Of a stretch of 64,000 nt of DNA, positions 50,328 to 63,000 are shown piece by piece. Below the pieces are notes generated by a model that did not search any database, had not been told where the DNA came from, and saw nothing but the letters and a program-made list of their open reading frames with translations. The DNA comes from Struthio camelus (Eukaryota > Chordata > Aves > Struthioniformes > Struthionidae). Every line of letters begins with the position of its first letter. Position 1 is the first letter of the stretch. A program made the position numbers and the translations under genes. The stretch lies in assembly GCF_040807025.1 (NCBI RefSeq), contig NC_090954.1, forward strand, positions 1,560,001 to 1,624,000, written 5' to 3'.

Positions 50328-51942
50328 GTAGGAGAAAATGGGGATGGTGGAATTGTGGTCATTCACCTCCCAAGCTTAATCACAAGAAATATTTCCCTGA
50401 TACAGATGAGCCCACCTTATATTTGACTCCTAGGCCAGAATTAGCATAGTTTCTAAGTTATCTGTACATCAGAATCAATTTGGGTAGTAGCAATATTTGT
50501 CTAAGTGGCAGCTCTCAAGGATACACTCAGGATCTTGTGGTAGCAGCCAAGCACTGTTTACACAGGTGGCTACAATCCAGATTTTGTTTTGAGATGGGAA
50601 TAAAAAGAATGCAATTGTTATCTCAAACCGTGATCTCATCTGTTCAGAAACCAAATATGTTCTTGCTAAATAGAAGGTCTATTTTGATGTTTTACTCTCT
50701 AAGGCCAGTGGAACCTGACCTCTCCAAGCAGAAATGTTCTTCTGTTGCTGACCATCGAGGTTTCTGAAAAACAACTTTACTCCCTCATCCTAAATCATTA
50801 TGCATTTACATGAGACAACTTTGGAATGAGCTGCCAGACATGAAGCCCAGCTTTAGGTACCCAAAAAGCGTATTTGTGGAGCATAGCTGATCTGAGTTCA
50901 TATAGTCACTGAGGTGCATGTATATGTAGAGAAAGGCGCCTCAGAGAGATCACATCTGAAGTAGAGCTGCTTACTACCTTTGGACATATTTGACCATTAA
51001 ATGTACAGGGGACTTGAGGTCACAGTCCCCCTGTGCTGAGCATCTCAATTAGTTGGATGCATATACACTGTTAACTCTATTCGCAATTTGCACATAAGAT
51101 GTGACAATCTGGCTGAGAGTTTCCTGATCCATGTGGCATAAACCATCAGAATAACAGGCATGAGCTACAGCAGAGCAGTTTGGGCCCATGTTTCTGGAAG
51201 CCAAAGAGTGTGGATAGATGGCTGCATTCAAGTAACCAGAGAATAGCGAGTAGTTTGTTTCCCTCGTTGGTTCTTTTCTTTAGAAATTATGGTGTTAAAA
51301 TGAGTTTTTGGGTGAAGTAGCTTTGATAACGATGTTTGGTGGATTGTCTTAGGAATTGGTTGTGCAGACAAAACTTTTTTTTTTTTAAGAGAAATGAAAA
51401 CATTCAGAATTCAACTCTTTGCTAAAGAATAATTATAATGAAGTTGTTTATAGTAGCAAATGACTGCTGTTTACTGTCCCGCACAGTCATGTAAACAATG
51501 TTTTTTGGCTTATAGTAAGGTCTTTCATGTGACTTAATTATCACAAATGTGTGATGATAAGAAGTAAGGAATATCAAAGGAAAAATAGATAAAATAGCAG
51601 TTCTCTAAAATTATGTAAATAACTGATTGAGGAGTGTGGTAAAGATGGATTTTTTTTTTCATTTGAATATACTGAATAGTTATATTTGCAGAATTATCAC
51701 ATCTCTTGGGGCCTTTCTAACGTTGTGGTTTGTATGTGCTACTCTTGTGCATAACTAGTTGTCTGCATGCCAGGAACATTTTTTTTTCCTTTATAAATGA
51801 CAAGATTTTGATTTCACACCACAGTTATATCAATATTCCAGTCTCCTGAGATCATTTTAATGTGATGACAATTGTAATATTAGTTCAGTCTGTTAATCCC
51901 AGGGCTCCTATATTTTAGCATCTCCCCAATCTCATTAGAATT

Positions 51943-51960
51943 ATATTCTTGCAAGAATAT
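51943..51960. repeat. 18-base perfect palindrome
   Basis: ATATTCTTGCAAGAATAT is self-complementary. A partial second copy of the right half (TTCTTGCA) follows at 51963. It resembles a dimeric transcription-factor site, but this is unproven. Confidence 0.85.
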
Positions 51961-52113
51961 GTTCTTGCATTTATCTTCATACACATCCTATAAATAATGC
52001 TGATGAGCATTCAGGCAATAGTTAGAATGTCAAACTGGTTTGAAATATGCTGGGCTTATTTTATTTCTGTAATCTCATTTTATTTCTTGCTTAGTATGTT
52101 TTCATGAAGGTGT

Positions 52114-52135
52114 GAAGAATCGCATGTGATTCTTC
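52114..52135. repeat. 22-base near-perfect palindrome
   Basis: The arms GAAGAATC and GATTCTTC surround GCATGT. Only one position pair departs from full symmetry. Confidence 0.8.
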
Positions 52136-53403
52136 GCAGCAGCCACTGCTGTGTGATTGCTCTGATTGCACAGATTCTGTTTTCCACATCTCCTCCACCT
52201 TGGGCATCAGTTGGTATCCTAGAGTCCCATCAGGACAGGCTATTTCAAAAGGGACCAACACTCTATTTACTCATGTGGACTTCCTTTCTTCTTAGTTTTT
52301 GTTGCTTTAATAGACATTAAAAGCAAATTCTAACTAAAAATATCTATTTTCTCTATAAGAAAGTGTTTTCCTGTGTGAAAATACACACAGATGCTCCACC
52401 TCAATAGCAGATGCTAATTCCCTTTCAATTAGCAATGCAGGTTAACTGCCCTGATGAAGGGAAACCCAGCTGGCAAGGTAGAAGTGAAAGTAATCAAGGA
52501 GTAATCATGGGACTGGAAAGGTCAGCTGATAAAAATTAAGCATTAAACTTGAGTGGGAAAGGATTTACGGGGTGAGTTGTGTGAGTGATGTGTCTCAGTG
52601 GGCAGTGTGCTGGGAAGATGGCTGGGGGAAGGGGCTCTGTGAAGAGGCTGGAAGAATTCAAATGCAGGTGGATTCACAAGCAGTGCCTTGAGGAGCTGGA
52701 GGAAAAAAATTGTTGGGAGCATAAAGGTAAGATATTCATGTACTTAAGGGTAGATAGCCTAGGTCTTAGAACCAGCTCCCTTTATTAATTTATTTAAATT
52801 TTGTGTAGGACAATGTAAGAAGCCTCTTCCTAGTTCTGAAGAATGCAAGCAGATATTGTATATAGGATGCACAAAAAGGTCACTGAGTTTGGGCTGTTTT
52901 AGACCACTGTGGGAAGTTAATCTTCCAGAGTCTCAGAGCTCTGCTAGCTAAACCAGTGCTGGGCAAGATGGGCGCTGGGGGCCATGGGCACAGCTTCTGT
53001 CCTCTACTCCTGCCTTTGGTTCTTGTAGTGTAAGATGAAGTTGAGCAACTGTTGAAATGAGAGCAACAATGTCATGGGAGACTATGTGAAGTCTTTATTT
53101 TGTTGAGCAACTTGTTTAAATATCTTATGGCACTGTCTAGTCACAACCTTTTTCAGCTGCATGTTTTGGAGAGTGTTGAACTTGATTCTTTTTTCATTGT
53201 AAAGTGCTCAAAAATTACTTGAAAACAAATGCCTTTCTAGTATATTTTCTAAGTGTCTATTTCTGAGACTTGCAAGATAGTAAAGGAAATAAGGCTATTA
53301 TCAGTGTCAGCAAAAATTCTGTCTTGATAGTTGTACCTCTTCAGATTGAAAAATGAAGGCCTGGAATAGTACCCCAATGAACAGGTAAGAGGCAATAAAA
53401 AGT

Positions 53404-53418
53404 GGGGGGGGGGGGGGG
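53404..53418 (+). repeat. G15 homopolymer
   Basis: Fifteen G residues inside purine-rich sequence. The exact length is uncertain, as in any assembly. Confidence 0.9.
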
Positions 53419-56400
53419 AACTTATGCCAAAGACGATTGCTTTCAGATCACTTCTGTGTCAGAGCCAGGGTTTTTGCTCTGACTCTGAGCAAATATGATG
53501 CACAGTATGGTATAGCTGTTGCTTGTGTTCTTGTGCATCAGCTGCCTGTAAGCCTTTGGGGGGCAACAGGTATCACCACTTCTGATGTGAGCCCTAGGGT
53601 AGAGATGTGTTAAGAAAAGAGTTCAGAAATGATTTCCCCCCCCTTTTAAGGGTTTCAAGGAGAGGTGGTGCATGATGTGCATTGTAGTTCTCAAGTATGT
53701 AGTTCAAATGGAAAATATGTACCGAACTGTAGCTCCGCACATGGAAATGGTTTTGATATCTCACTATGAATACATGACAAAATTAAGCTAACTTTATAAA
53801 ACATTTTTCCCTAATAGCTTGAATATAGTTGAGTCTGGTTGTGGTGAATCTTCACTTTGTGAAGCTGAGCCATCAATGGAGGTTATGAGTCCAAAGCTTC
53901 CAAGTCTGAAGAACTGCTTGTATTTCTTTCTCATACCAATGACTGTGATTTGTGATTAACCAGATAAGCTGATATTGCCCTAAGCTCTCTAAATAATCAG
54001 AATCTTATTGCGTAGTCATCTTCTGTGCCAGTATTTAATTAGCCTAATTTTTTCCTTTCAGGTAAAGCATGGAGACATAGATCGGGGTAAAAGTTCTAGA
54101 GAGATTATACATACCTCCAGGAATAATGCTACTGAATCTGTTAAGACTGCTGTGCCAATTCCTCTATGCTTCTGGGAATTAGGCATCAACCTCACAAATT
54201 TGTTAATAACTGAGGAGAAACAGAGTAGATATCGCAGCATGTTGGAAAATGAAGATGTCATGAACTTATGGTGGTATGAACTGATTATCATTTTCCGGCT
54301 TAAAATAACTTATTGCTTGATATTTAGAGCAAATAAAGGGATTTAAGTACTTCCACTCACAGAAGTGGTATAGATAAACTATATTCCTTAGGCGTGGGTA
54401 GAGGTCCACAGAGGACAAGCGACTGTGGTACTGTTTGAGTACTTTTTTCCAAAAATTTGTCAGACCTTTGAACCAAAGTGAACTTGTGGCGTCTTCTATG
54501 GCAGTGTTTTCTGCAGTGTCGCTGTGTTGTGAACTCCTGTTCACATGAAAACTGCCATGCAATAACTTCACTTAATGTCTTGTGCTCTTGGACTATGAGA
54601 CAGTGATGAGCTTATTCCCTATTAATCTTCTCTATGTTACTCCTAATTTTATAGGCTTCTGTCATATTCCCTGTCTCCCACCTAGTAATCTCTCTTGCAG
54701 CCTGAAGAGTCATAGCTGTCTAGTCATTTCTCATATGGAAGCTATTTCATACCTATGCTCACTGTTTTCTTCCCTTCTACTGTGATCAAGTAAAATATCA
54801 AGCTAGCCTTGTGAATGGAAAATTCAATAGAGGGATTATCTTTTTCCAGAGTAGGAATATTACCTTTAAGCGTCTGTTTTCATTACAATATAATAGTCTT
54901 GTAGAATTGCAAGCTATTAAAAAACTTTAAGGCATTTCAAATGGGATAATTTTCATTCCACATACTACTATCATAGGGTTTGTCTGTAAGTCACTTGGGC
55001 ATCTAAAATTCTTGAAGTTCTTGGTAGTCGCTAAATGTCTCTTGTGTCTGTTGAAGTAAAGCATGGCACACGTACTCGATAGGCTGCAAGGAACGTTTGG
55101 CACAGGGCAGTGCTTGGCTGGAATAATCTTAACCTGCCCTGTGGAGGGTTAAACACAGGTGCCAAGTTACTTGCCTAAAACAGGGATGACAGCAGCTTCC
55201 CTGGGCTTTTCTAGAGGTCTTTATGAAGTGCCTCACTGACTGCAGGAGGTTGTACTGTGACAGATGGAGTAGTGGCAAGAGGGAAGACCTGCTCTGAGGA
55301 AGCAAAGCATCCTCAAGATCCCAGGGAGGAGCTCTGAGCCTCCTGGCAGGAGGGGGATTGGGAGCTTGGCTCCTGTTCAAAACCTGTGGATGAGCACAGG
55401 TCTATTTGATACACCTTCTTCACAGAAGTGTTTATAACTAATCATGTTGGCTCAAATTTGATGTAGCTGACCCCAGCAGTCCTAAACACCCACTCATATA
55501 TAGAAACTTTACTTAATTTACACTTCTGCATTGATAAAGAAGATCTGATTGCATATCTTGTTCTTATATGAATGTATGAAGCTACTTACTTTCCTTGGTG
55601 TCTTTGCACTGAAAAGAAATTACAGCCTCCTTTTTCAGCTGAGAACTTGAGTCCTCAAAACAGAATTTTCTTTCCTTAATTTAGAGAAAGGATCTGATAC
55701 TATCACTAGAATGGTAATATAGTAAAGCCCTTTGCATGCAGGAAAACCTGAAGAAATACTTGAAAAAGTCTTTAGAAAATGTGCATGTGGCCTAGAGCTT
55801 GTTTTGTCAAGAATTTAAACATGTAATCTTGACATGTAAATATTTCCAGAAATATTTCCTGAATAAATAAAATTCCTTCCCAAATGACCTCACCCTTTGG
55901 CAGTTGTGAACATGTATACTGTACATCTTCCAGAAGGATTCATCTGGGGCTTAGCACTATGTTGTGTGCAGAGCGTGAAGAACATGCAAGCTTTTGTAGG
56001 CATGCAGACTTCTACAGGGTTAGGTATTTGGGGAAGAGTCTGGAAAATATTGCAAATGTAGAGTTAGCTACACTCAAATATAGAGTCTTAATCCTGATTT
56101 CCTCCCAGGTATGTATCTCCTAATCTAAGCCATACATAGTCAAATTTGAGGCACCAGGATGTGAATGTCATTCATTTTTGTGGACTATAAAGCAATTAAA
56201 TTTTATAACTTTTAAACACTTAAAAATCAATTATCTTGTATTCTAGATAACTAAGGCAGGAAGTGGATTTGAATCCAGTTTCTGGAGCAGGTTGTTAGTC
56301 AGGATGCTGTGTTGAGTTGTTCTCGCTGATCTGGTGTTTTGAGCCTCTCTGTGTGAGTCCCCTCGATTTAGAGGAGGGGGAATGACACTTTCCTTCAGAG

Positions 56401-56925
56401 CAAGCACCTATCTTTTCAATATCCGCCAGGTGCGAGAAGAACAGCTCATTCACCTGAGCATCCTTGAAGAAGTTCATGCATGCTTAAGGGGATGGGGAAA
56501 GGGAGTGCATTTCCCCCTCCATTTATAATCACTTATCCCTATACAGTAGAAAATAAATGCTGCTCAGTATCCCTCTCCTACTGCTTAAAAATTATAATGT
56601 TTAGTTCTTTATCTCCCTTCAGCAGCTCTGAGAACTTCTAATTTGAATCATTCTTCTGGCCAGTTTATTTTCTCTTTTCTTATTCCCCCTTTTTAATTTT
56701 TTTCTGCTCCTTTCTTGCTGTGGCAGCTCTGGGGAGTCAATAGTATGGCCTTATTGGATCACCTTTTTATTAAAAGGTACCAGATGCAACTACTTACCTT
56801 ATTCCTAAATTAGGAAGGCTGTATAGAGCAAAGCACAGAAAATACTGAGGTGTGTCTCTTCCTCTGCCCTGCCAAAATCCCCATTATCTTCAGTTAAATT
56901 GTAGCACAGAGGAAGCCTGCCAAAT

Positions 56926-56946
56926 GGGGGGGGGGGGGGGGGGGGG
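56926..56946 (+). repeat. G21 homopolymer
   Basis: Twenty-one consecutive G residues, the longest G-run in the window. It could form a quadruplex on this strand. On the minus strand it would read as poly-proline, which explains the misleading open frame there. Confidence 0.92.
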
Positions 56947-57235
56947 TTGGCTTTCTCCAGGATGGTTAATGAATGTGCTCTACAACACATACTTCCATCA
57001 AAATGGTCATCTCTGCCTATGTGAAAGGCTGGTTTTCTTCCTGCTTATCTAAAGATATAAAACTGATAACAAATTCAAGTCATTTCTTCAAGTATGAGAA
57101 CATTAATAGTTCTTTGAAAGGGTAATTCTATAATCAGTTTCATTTCTTGGCCAATCTATTACTCATCCAACCATGCGAAGCCCTAACTGTGTTATCAAAA
57201 TACAGCATTGAGTAGGGCTGGCTAGAACACAAGAA

Positions 57236-57258
57236 TGCCATTTTCCAGAAAAATGGCA
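57236..57258. repeat. Hairpin with 9-base stem
   Basis: TGCCATTTT and AAAATGGCA pair perfectly around the loop CCAGA. The stem is too short for a microRNA precursor. Confidence 0.75.
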
Positions 57259-57540
57259 AGATCGAAATCTGTTTTCAATGTGCATCAGACACAACCATGG
57301 TGAAAAATTCACAGCTCGTGAATGTGCACGCCTGTCCCAAATAATAGAGAGTCACGAGGCTTTGCCACACATCTACAGAAGTCCCAAGTTTTGGGACTGG
57401 ACTTGACTTGGAATTTGAGGTACTTCTGTCTTCTGGAGTAGAACTTGCTCTCTTAACCTCTATACTCTGGAAATGCAAAGTAGAAATATCTGTTAAGCTA
57501 GACAGAGGCTGACCTCATAGTTTGGCGTGAAGTCAAGCAG

Positions 57541-57558
57541 GCTCAGCACATGCTGAGC
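57541..57558. repeat. 18-base inverted repeat
   Basis: The eight-base arms GCTCAGCA and TGCTGAGC are separated by CA. The half-site TGCTGAGC resembles a MAF-type recognition half-site; whether it is bound is inference. Confidence 0.75.
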
Positions 57559-58016
57559 ATGGTCTCAACCTTGAGCTGTGTGATTTCTGGGAAGCTCAGT
57601 AAACTGGGGTACAAGAAGGAGCTATTCCGCACCCAACATGCACCTTCATAGAGCTTGCTTATACCAATATGTGCCCCCAAAAGTGCATGCCTCCTAGAAG
57701 GAGGGCCTTTTTCTTCTGGAGAGATCAGTTTATTCCAATAGAAATTCTTTTCTCTGAAAAATCCCCAGGTAGCTCAAACACGGAGCTAGTGTTCTCAAAG
57801 TACCTTTTCCTGCTCTGGCATGTATGAGCACGTTCATGGATACTTTCTGTTTTCCCAAGCAAACATGGGACTAATGGATTTCATATTTAAAATGAACAGT
57901 GCAGTAAACTTTTTTAATATTACTTTCTGGATCCTAATGCAGCATGACTTAGGTTTCAGGCATTGAAGGGCAAGTTCCTTATTAACAGTGACCTTCTCTG
58001 GACTCTTTATTATGGG

Positions 58017-58697
58017 ATGTCATGCCCCAGTACAGCCTGGGGGCCAAGCAGCTGTAAAGAGGCTTTGCAGAGAAGGACCTTGGGGTTCTGGTAGGCAAAA
58101 GTTGAACATGAGCCAGCAGTATGCCCGTGCAGCAAAAAGGTCAACGGCATCCTAGGTACCATTAATAAGAGTATTGCAACAGGTCGAAGGAGGTGATGCT
58201 TCTCCTCTACCCAGCACTGATGAGGCCACATCTGGAGTTCTGGGTACAGGTCTGGCTACCCAGCGCAAGAAAGACATGGACATACTGGAAAGAGTCTAAT
58301 GAAGAGCCACAGAAATGATTAAGGGAACTGGAGCTTTTCGCATAACAAGGAGAGGACTTCTTTAGCCTGGAGAAGAGAGGGCTCAGGGGACTTTGTGTAT
58401 ATAAATATCTGATAAGGCCAAACTTTTCTTGGGTTTCTCTACTGACAGGCAAACTGAAACAGAGGAAACTCCATTTCAACATATTTTTTTTAATCATTCT
58501 TTCTTCCTGTCTTTACTGTGAGGGTGATCAAACACTGGAGCAGGTTGCTCAAAGAGGTTGTGGAGTCTCCATCTATGGAGGTATTGGACTGGATTTGGCC
58601 CTGAGAACCCTGGTCTAGGTGACTTTGCTCTGAGCAGGAGGGGATTGGACTATACAATCTCCAGAGGTGCCCTCCTATCTCACTGCTTCTGTTCTCA
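58017..58697 (+). mobile_element. CR1 LINE, longest copy, 3' part of ORF2 plus 3' end
   Basis: Plus-strand blocks follow the CR1 consensus order: AGTACAGCCTGGGGGCCAAG, GCAGAGAAGGACCTTGGGGT, CTGATGAGGCCACATCTGGA, GAAAGACATGGACATACTGG, CTGTGAGGGTGATCAAACAC, GGTTGTGGAGTCTCCATCTA and a final CAATCTCCAGAGGTGCCCTC. The coding frame is broken by several stops and frameshifts. Material appears to be missing near 58390-58440, between the GTATATAAATATCTGATAAG block and the CTACTGACAGGCAAACTGAA block. The terminal octamer repeat is decayed (CTGCTTCTGTTCTC). It is 5'-truncated, as is normal for CR1, and is defective. Confidence 0.93.
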
Positions 58698-59525
58698 AAA
58701 TTGATAATTTCTAGCAACTTCAAGTTTGTACAAAGACTGATGTTAGTACCTGCTGACCCTCTGTTGTGTAACCTCTTTTACAACAACTCTTCAACAGAGC
58801 AACATAGCCTCTTATCTCATGATATGAGGAGTCAGTGGAAGGTCTGCTAACGATAATAGCTTTTCTTCAGTATTCGGCAGTCTCAGTTTATTATCTTGGA
58901 TGCAATGAACTGTGCATTGGCCATTCTTCGCACCATTCAGTTATTGTTTGTTATATCATAAGCAAGCCCCACTAAAAATATAAAATACTCAACTCCAGTT
59001 ATTAAAACTCAACTTTCTGTGCCAACAGACTTCATATTTCATACATATATTGTGCACTTGCATTTGACCCTTTTGCAGGGCTGAGATGGAATGAGGCAAG
59101 CTGCAGATCAGAGAGCAAAATCTGGAGCTCTTTAACTGCAGGAATATTCAGCCACTTGTAATGCTGTACTATACTCTATTTTAATTATTTACTAGAACAA
59201 TGCATGCTCTGTAAGCAAGGATTGTTACATAACTGCCAGGAGGAAACTAGTTTGTTCCCCAGAAGCGATGGGGAGATGACCCTCTGAAGCAACAGGAAAA
59301 AGCTTCCCAAGTTCCTCTTCCACTATGCTGTCCAGCAGCCTCCATGTGAACGGCTATTGGACCAGAGCTAAAGCCCGGAGGGAAAAATCTTGCCAGCTGT
59401 AGGAGGGATTAAAGGCATACAGTAGAGCTGACATATGATCAGTTAGCTAGAAGGGAGGCAGCTGTTGAAAATACACGTCTGTGATCTGGCTGTAGCTCAA
59501 CATCCCTTTGGAGGAGAAAAAAAAA

Positions 59526-59536
59526 GGGGGGGGGGG
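59526..59536 (+). repeat. G11 homopolymer
   Basis: Eleven G residues directly follow an A-rich run. Confidence 0.9.
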
Positions 59537-59989
59537 CCAAAGCCAAGAAGGTGAAGGCAATCTTTATGGAGACAAAGGTTGTACTGTTTGACATGGCTTA
59601 GTTCTGCCAACCAACACTGCCTTCTGCGTTCCCAGAGGTGAGAGAAAGGGTGAAGATACTGTATTTTTCAAATTGATCTGTGCGTTTTCATACTAGAGTC
59701 CAGCCTTATGCAGACTTAAGAATGCAACTAATAAGGGTGCCAGTGGCCTGAACTGATTTGTAAGTGAAACCAGCAAGGCTGCCAGATGTGTGCTCTTATA
59801 AATCTGAGCTGCCTTTACACATTCGCGAAGAAAAGACCAGCATCTGAGGCAATCTTACAAATGGCCATGCTCTCCTTGGACCTTATTCCAGTGCTGAGCC
59901 TGTGGTTTTTCTTCTCTCTTCACCTCTGATTCACGTGCCCCTTCTCTTAAATGTTGTAGAATCAGTCACAAATGCAGCAGTTTGATATT

Positions 59990-60042
59990 TTTATATATAT
60001 GCATGCACACACACTTAAGTCAGTTTCTCTTTTTTTTTTTTT
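59990..60042 (+). repeat. Compound TA/CA repeat and T-run
   Basis: A TA tract passes through GCATG into CACACACAC, then T13 at 60030-60042. It is simple low-complexity DNA. Confidence 0.85.
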
Positions 60043-63000
60043 AAGTTTTTTTTATTTCACTGAGAGGCAGAAGTAGAACAGATGTAACGGAGATGAAAGA
60101 ATCCTCAGCTGCTGAAAGCTCCTTCATACTGTTCAGGTACCTGCTCTGATAGCTTCCCCCTGCACACCTGATGACCAGGTATAACAGGGAGGAACGAGTG
60201 TAAGCAGCAGATTTGGAACAAGATGGGTGTGGGTACTCTTTACAGACCCAATGCTGAGTGAGGCTGGGCATCATCCAGGGACTTCCTAGGTCTTATGAGT
60301 AAGCACCAATGTAGCAGAGAGAGAACAGAGATTTCCAAACTGCTTCAGTCAGGCTGTAATTTTGTTGTCCCGTAGTACTGCTTTTAGAGCACCAAATGCA
60401 GAATGCTACAGCTGCATGGCAGAAACTACTGAACCACGTACCAATTAGCTCTGCCAACTTAACTTTGTTCCAAAATATTTTGATGAGGTAAGTATGCCCT
60501 GGCAAACTTTGTCAGATAAATGATGTTTAATTGCCTGACCTGAAGCCAAAAGTCAGTCAAAGTTGCGCACTGTGATCAACTTGGCTGCTAACTTTGCTGC
60601 AGGCCAAGCTGGCAGTGCACAGGCCTGATATTGTTGTGTGTTGCCCTTAATGCTGGCATCGAGGTCCTCTCTGTCACCCCCAGAAGAGCCTCATGCCTGG
60701 AACGGCATGGGGCCCTGCTCTCTCCTGACAGTCAGTGTCGTTTAACCAGCATGATGGTGAAAAGCAGGTTGGACTGGGCCAGGTCCTACAGCAGGTGCCT
60801 GTGCTTTCATGCTGCCCGTGCTTTTGTTCTTCTGGCCTCCTTAGTAAGCCTTCAGGAAGCAAGACCTCTTCTGCAGCATCCATTGCAATGTTGGAAAGAT
60901 CATGCCAACTGTCTCTCCCGAGCAACTGAAACACAAATCCTGTCCTACCGAGTCCTAGCAATTCTCTCTTCTTCCCTAGAAGTAAATTCAGATTCTTTTC
61001 TTAGATTGCAAGAGCTTCCTGGATTTGTGGCAATCAAAGGATTGGTTAAACTTGGGTTACTCAATGCATTTCATTTCACTACATTACTAGAAATAATTGC
61101 ACAATTTGACTCACCAACATGAGTTAGCTCATTCACAGGCTTTTCATTTACTTAAACTTTGAAGTATTCACTTCTGCCATTTGACTCGAGCCTCATTTGA
61201 GGAAAAAATAGAAGATGATAGGCCACATGTGAAAGATCAGGGACAATAAAATGTGTTTTTTCCCTGTTGGCCAGTTACAAATATTAGAAATGAGGCCAGA
61301 CAGAACTTTCTTTCAGTCTTTTTAATGCTTAAAAAAATTGTGTGTTGCTTTTCCTTTTACAAAAAGGATCTTTCTGCTGTGAAGGGTGCTTTCAACCTAT
61401 TCATTAAAAACTGAATTTCCAATTTTGTCCATAATAAACGCTTTATTGGTTAAATAGAACTTTTTCTTAATTCAGAAAAACTTTTCTACTCCGTTGTAGC
61501 TAAAATTCTGAACTGAGAACCCATATCTGGACACAGCTTTAAGTTTCCATGAAGTCCTCTGTACTCAGTTAGTCTTCTCTCTCTTCTTACTAAAAGAAAA
61601 AGGAACTTTTAGTATCAAAATTAATTTTGCACCACAGAGCACTTTTATGTTGGTTTGAATGATGAATGTTCCATGCACTGTGTATGATTCGTAAGGTATA
61701 GTGATAGGCTTCCTAAGAAGTATTTTGAATAGCAAAGATAAAATGAGCATTTCTACTCAATCTGCATTATACTAACATTAATAGTTTGTTGCAAAATCAC
61801 TTTTACATATTACAAATATTTCTTGTATAATCTGAATGTAAACTTAATCTTCATGGATTCATAAGGTTATGAGATTTATTTTATAATTTTGATGTTTCAA
61901 AATTAAGCTAAATTTTGTCATGCTGCCTGGAGGCAGATCCAGCTGAAATCACCTTCTCAGAGAGGAGCAGAGAAGGAAGATAGGGAATTACCATGTGAAT
62001 AACATCGTGATTATCAGAAAGTAAAATACCTTCTGTTTGGGCAACAACTTTGGTGATGCTACATCCGTGTTTTGACAAAGTAGAATAGGTAGGAAAAAAT
62101 CTACTATGGTAATTTCCCTTGCACTCGATGCCTTCCTAGCAAAAGGGAAGCTCAGAGAGAAGGCAGCAGCAGAAGCATAAGTTCACATTCTCTAAGGCAG
62201 CATCTTGCAGATCAGATGCTGCTTTATGAGTCAGGCCCTCAGTGTCAGTGGCTGAGATGACCTGTTTTTACCTGTAGCAGTACTCTGGTAAGGGAAGTGC
62301 CTGCCAGTGTTTTTGCTTAGCCCTTATGACCAACCACCCTTTGAACTGTGAAGGAGACACTAAGGATAGACCTGAAGTTTCAGGTAGCTATTGATGATGT
62401 GTTTTGTTGTTTCGCTTTTTTGTAGTTTTATTTCCAGTACGCTTAAGCTTGATATTTTTTTCTTTTTTGACAGAATAAAGAGGAATTTTTTTTGCTTGTC
62501 TTGCATATCTTTGAAACTGATTTCCAGATGATTTTTAAGTGCTAGTTGCTCATTTGCTGTGAGAAAAGCAAATCAACTTGTGGGCCAGATTGGTATCAAT
62601 GCCTATCACCCAAAAGGTTTTGGATTGTGCAGAACTGGGGTGCAAGTAATTCTGTATAGTCTAGAGAAGTCTCTGTGGAGGATACTAGCTAATATCTTCT
62701 GGCAGGAAGCTTGGAGGAAGAAAGAGCGTTCTCAGAATTATAAGCTTAGTTGTGACACCAAGCAATAAACTTGACATTGGGAGGGAACTTCTATAAAGCA
62801 GTGTAAGTATAGTCAATTAATCTTTAGTGACTACATAGATATACTTAATCATATTTAAGTCTGTTCATATGTGAATGTTTGTTTAAATATTTCTGGATGT
62901 TCTTTAAAATAACTCATATTCCAGTAGACTACAAACGTTCATTTCTTTAGACCCTTCCAACAAAAGCGGATATGGAATTCCTTATCCAGCTATTGTTCTG

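Larger units (their letters stand above)
48247..53403. other. Non-coding, tandem duplication and palindromes
   Basis: 48.88-49.34 kb is GC-richer but CpG-poor and holds the 18-base duplication. The rest is AT-rich with palindromes at 50314, 51943 and 52114. A strong donor-like site (AAAG/GTAAGA) at 52726/52727 closes a short open stretch. Confidence 0.55.
53419..58016. other. Non-coding, G-runs and hairpins
   Basis: AT-rich unique sequence. A pyrimidine tract ending TTTTTTCCTTTCAG at 54061 precedes an open stretch to 54346, with no recognisable product. The G21 run at 56926 and the inverted repeats at 57236 and 57541 also lie here. Confidence 0.55.

Noticed and set aside
50820..50900. GGAATGAGCTGCCAGAC as a CR1 or L2 scrap
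   Set aside because: The flanking CR1 blocks are missing and the match is too short.
56805..57052. Poly-proline and poly-glycine frames around the G21 run
   Set aside because: They are produced by the homopolymer.
60631..61122. 163-codon plus-strand open frame
   Set aside because: It starts at TTG, is paralleled by an open frame on the opposite strand, and matches no known protein.
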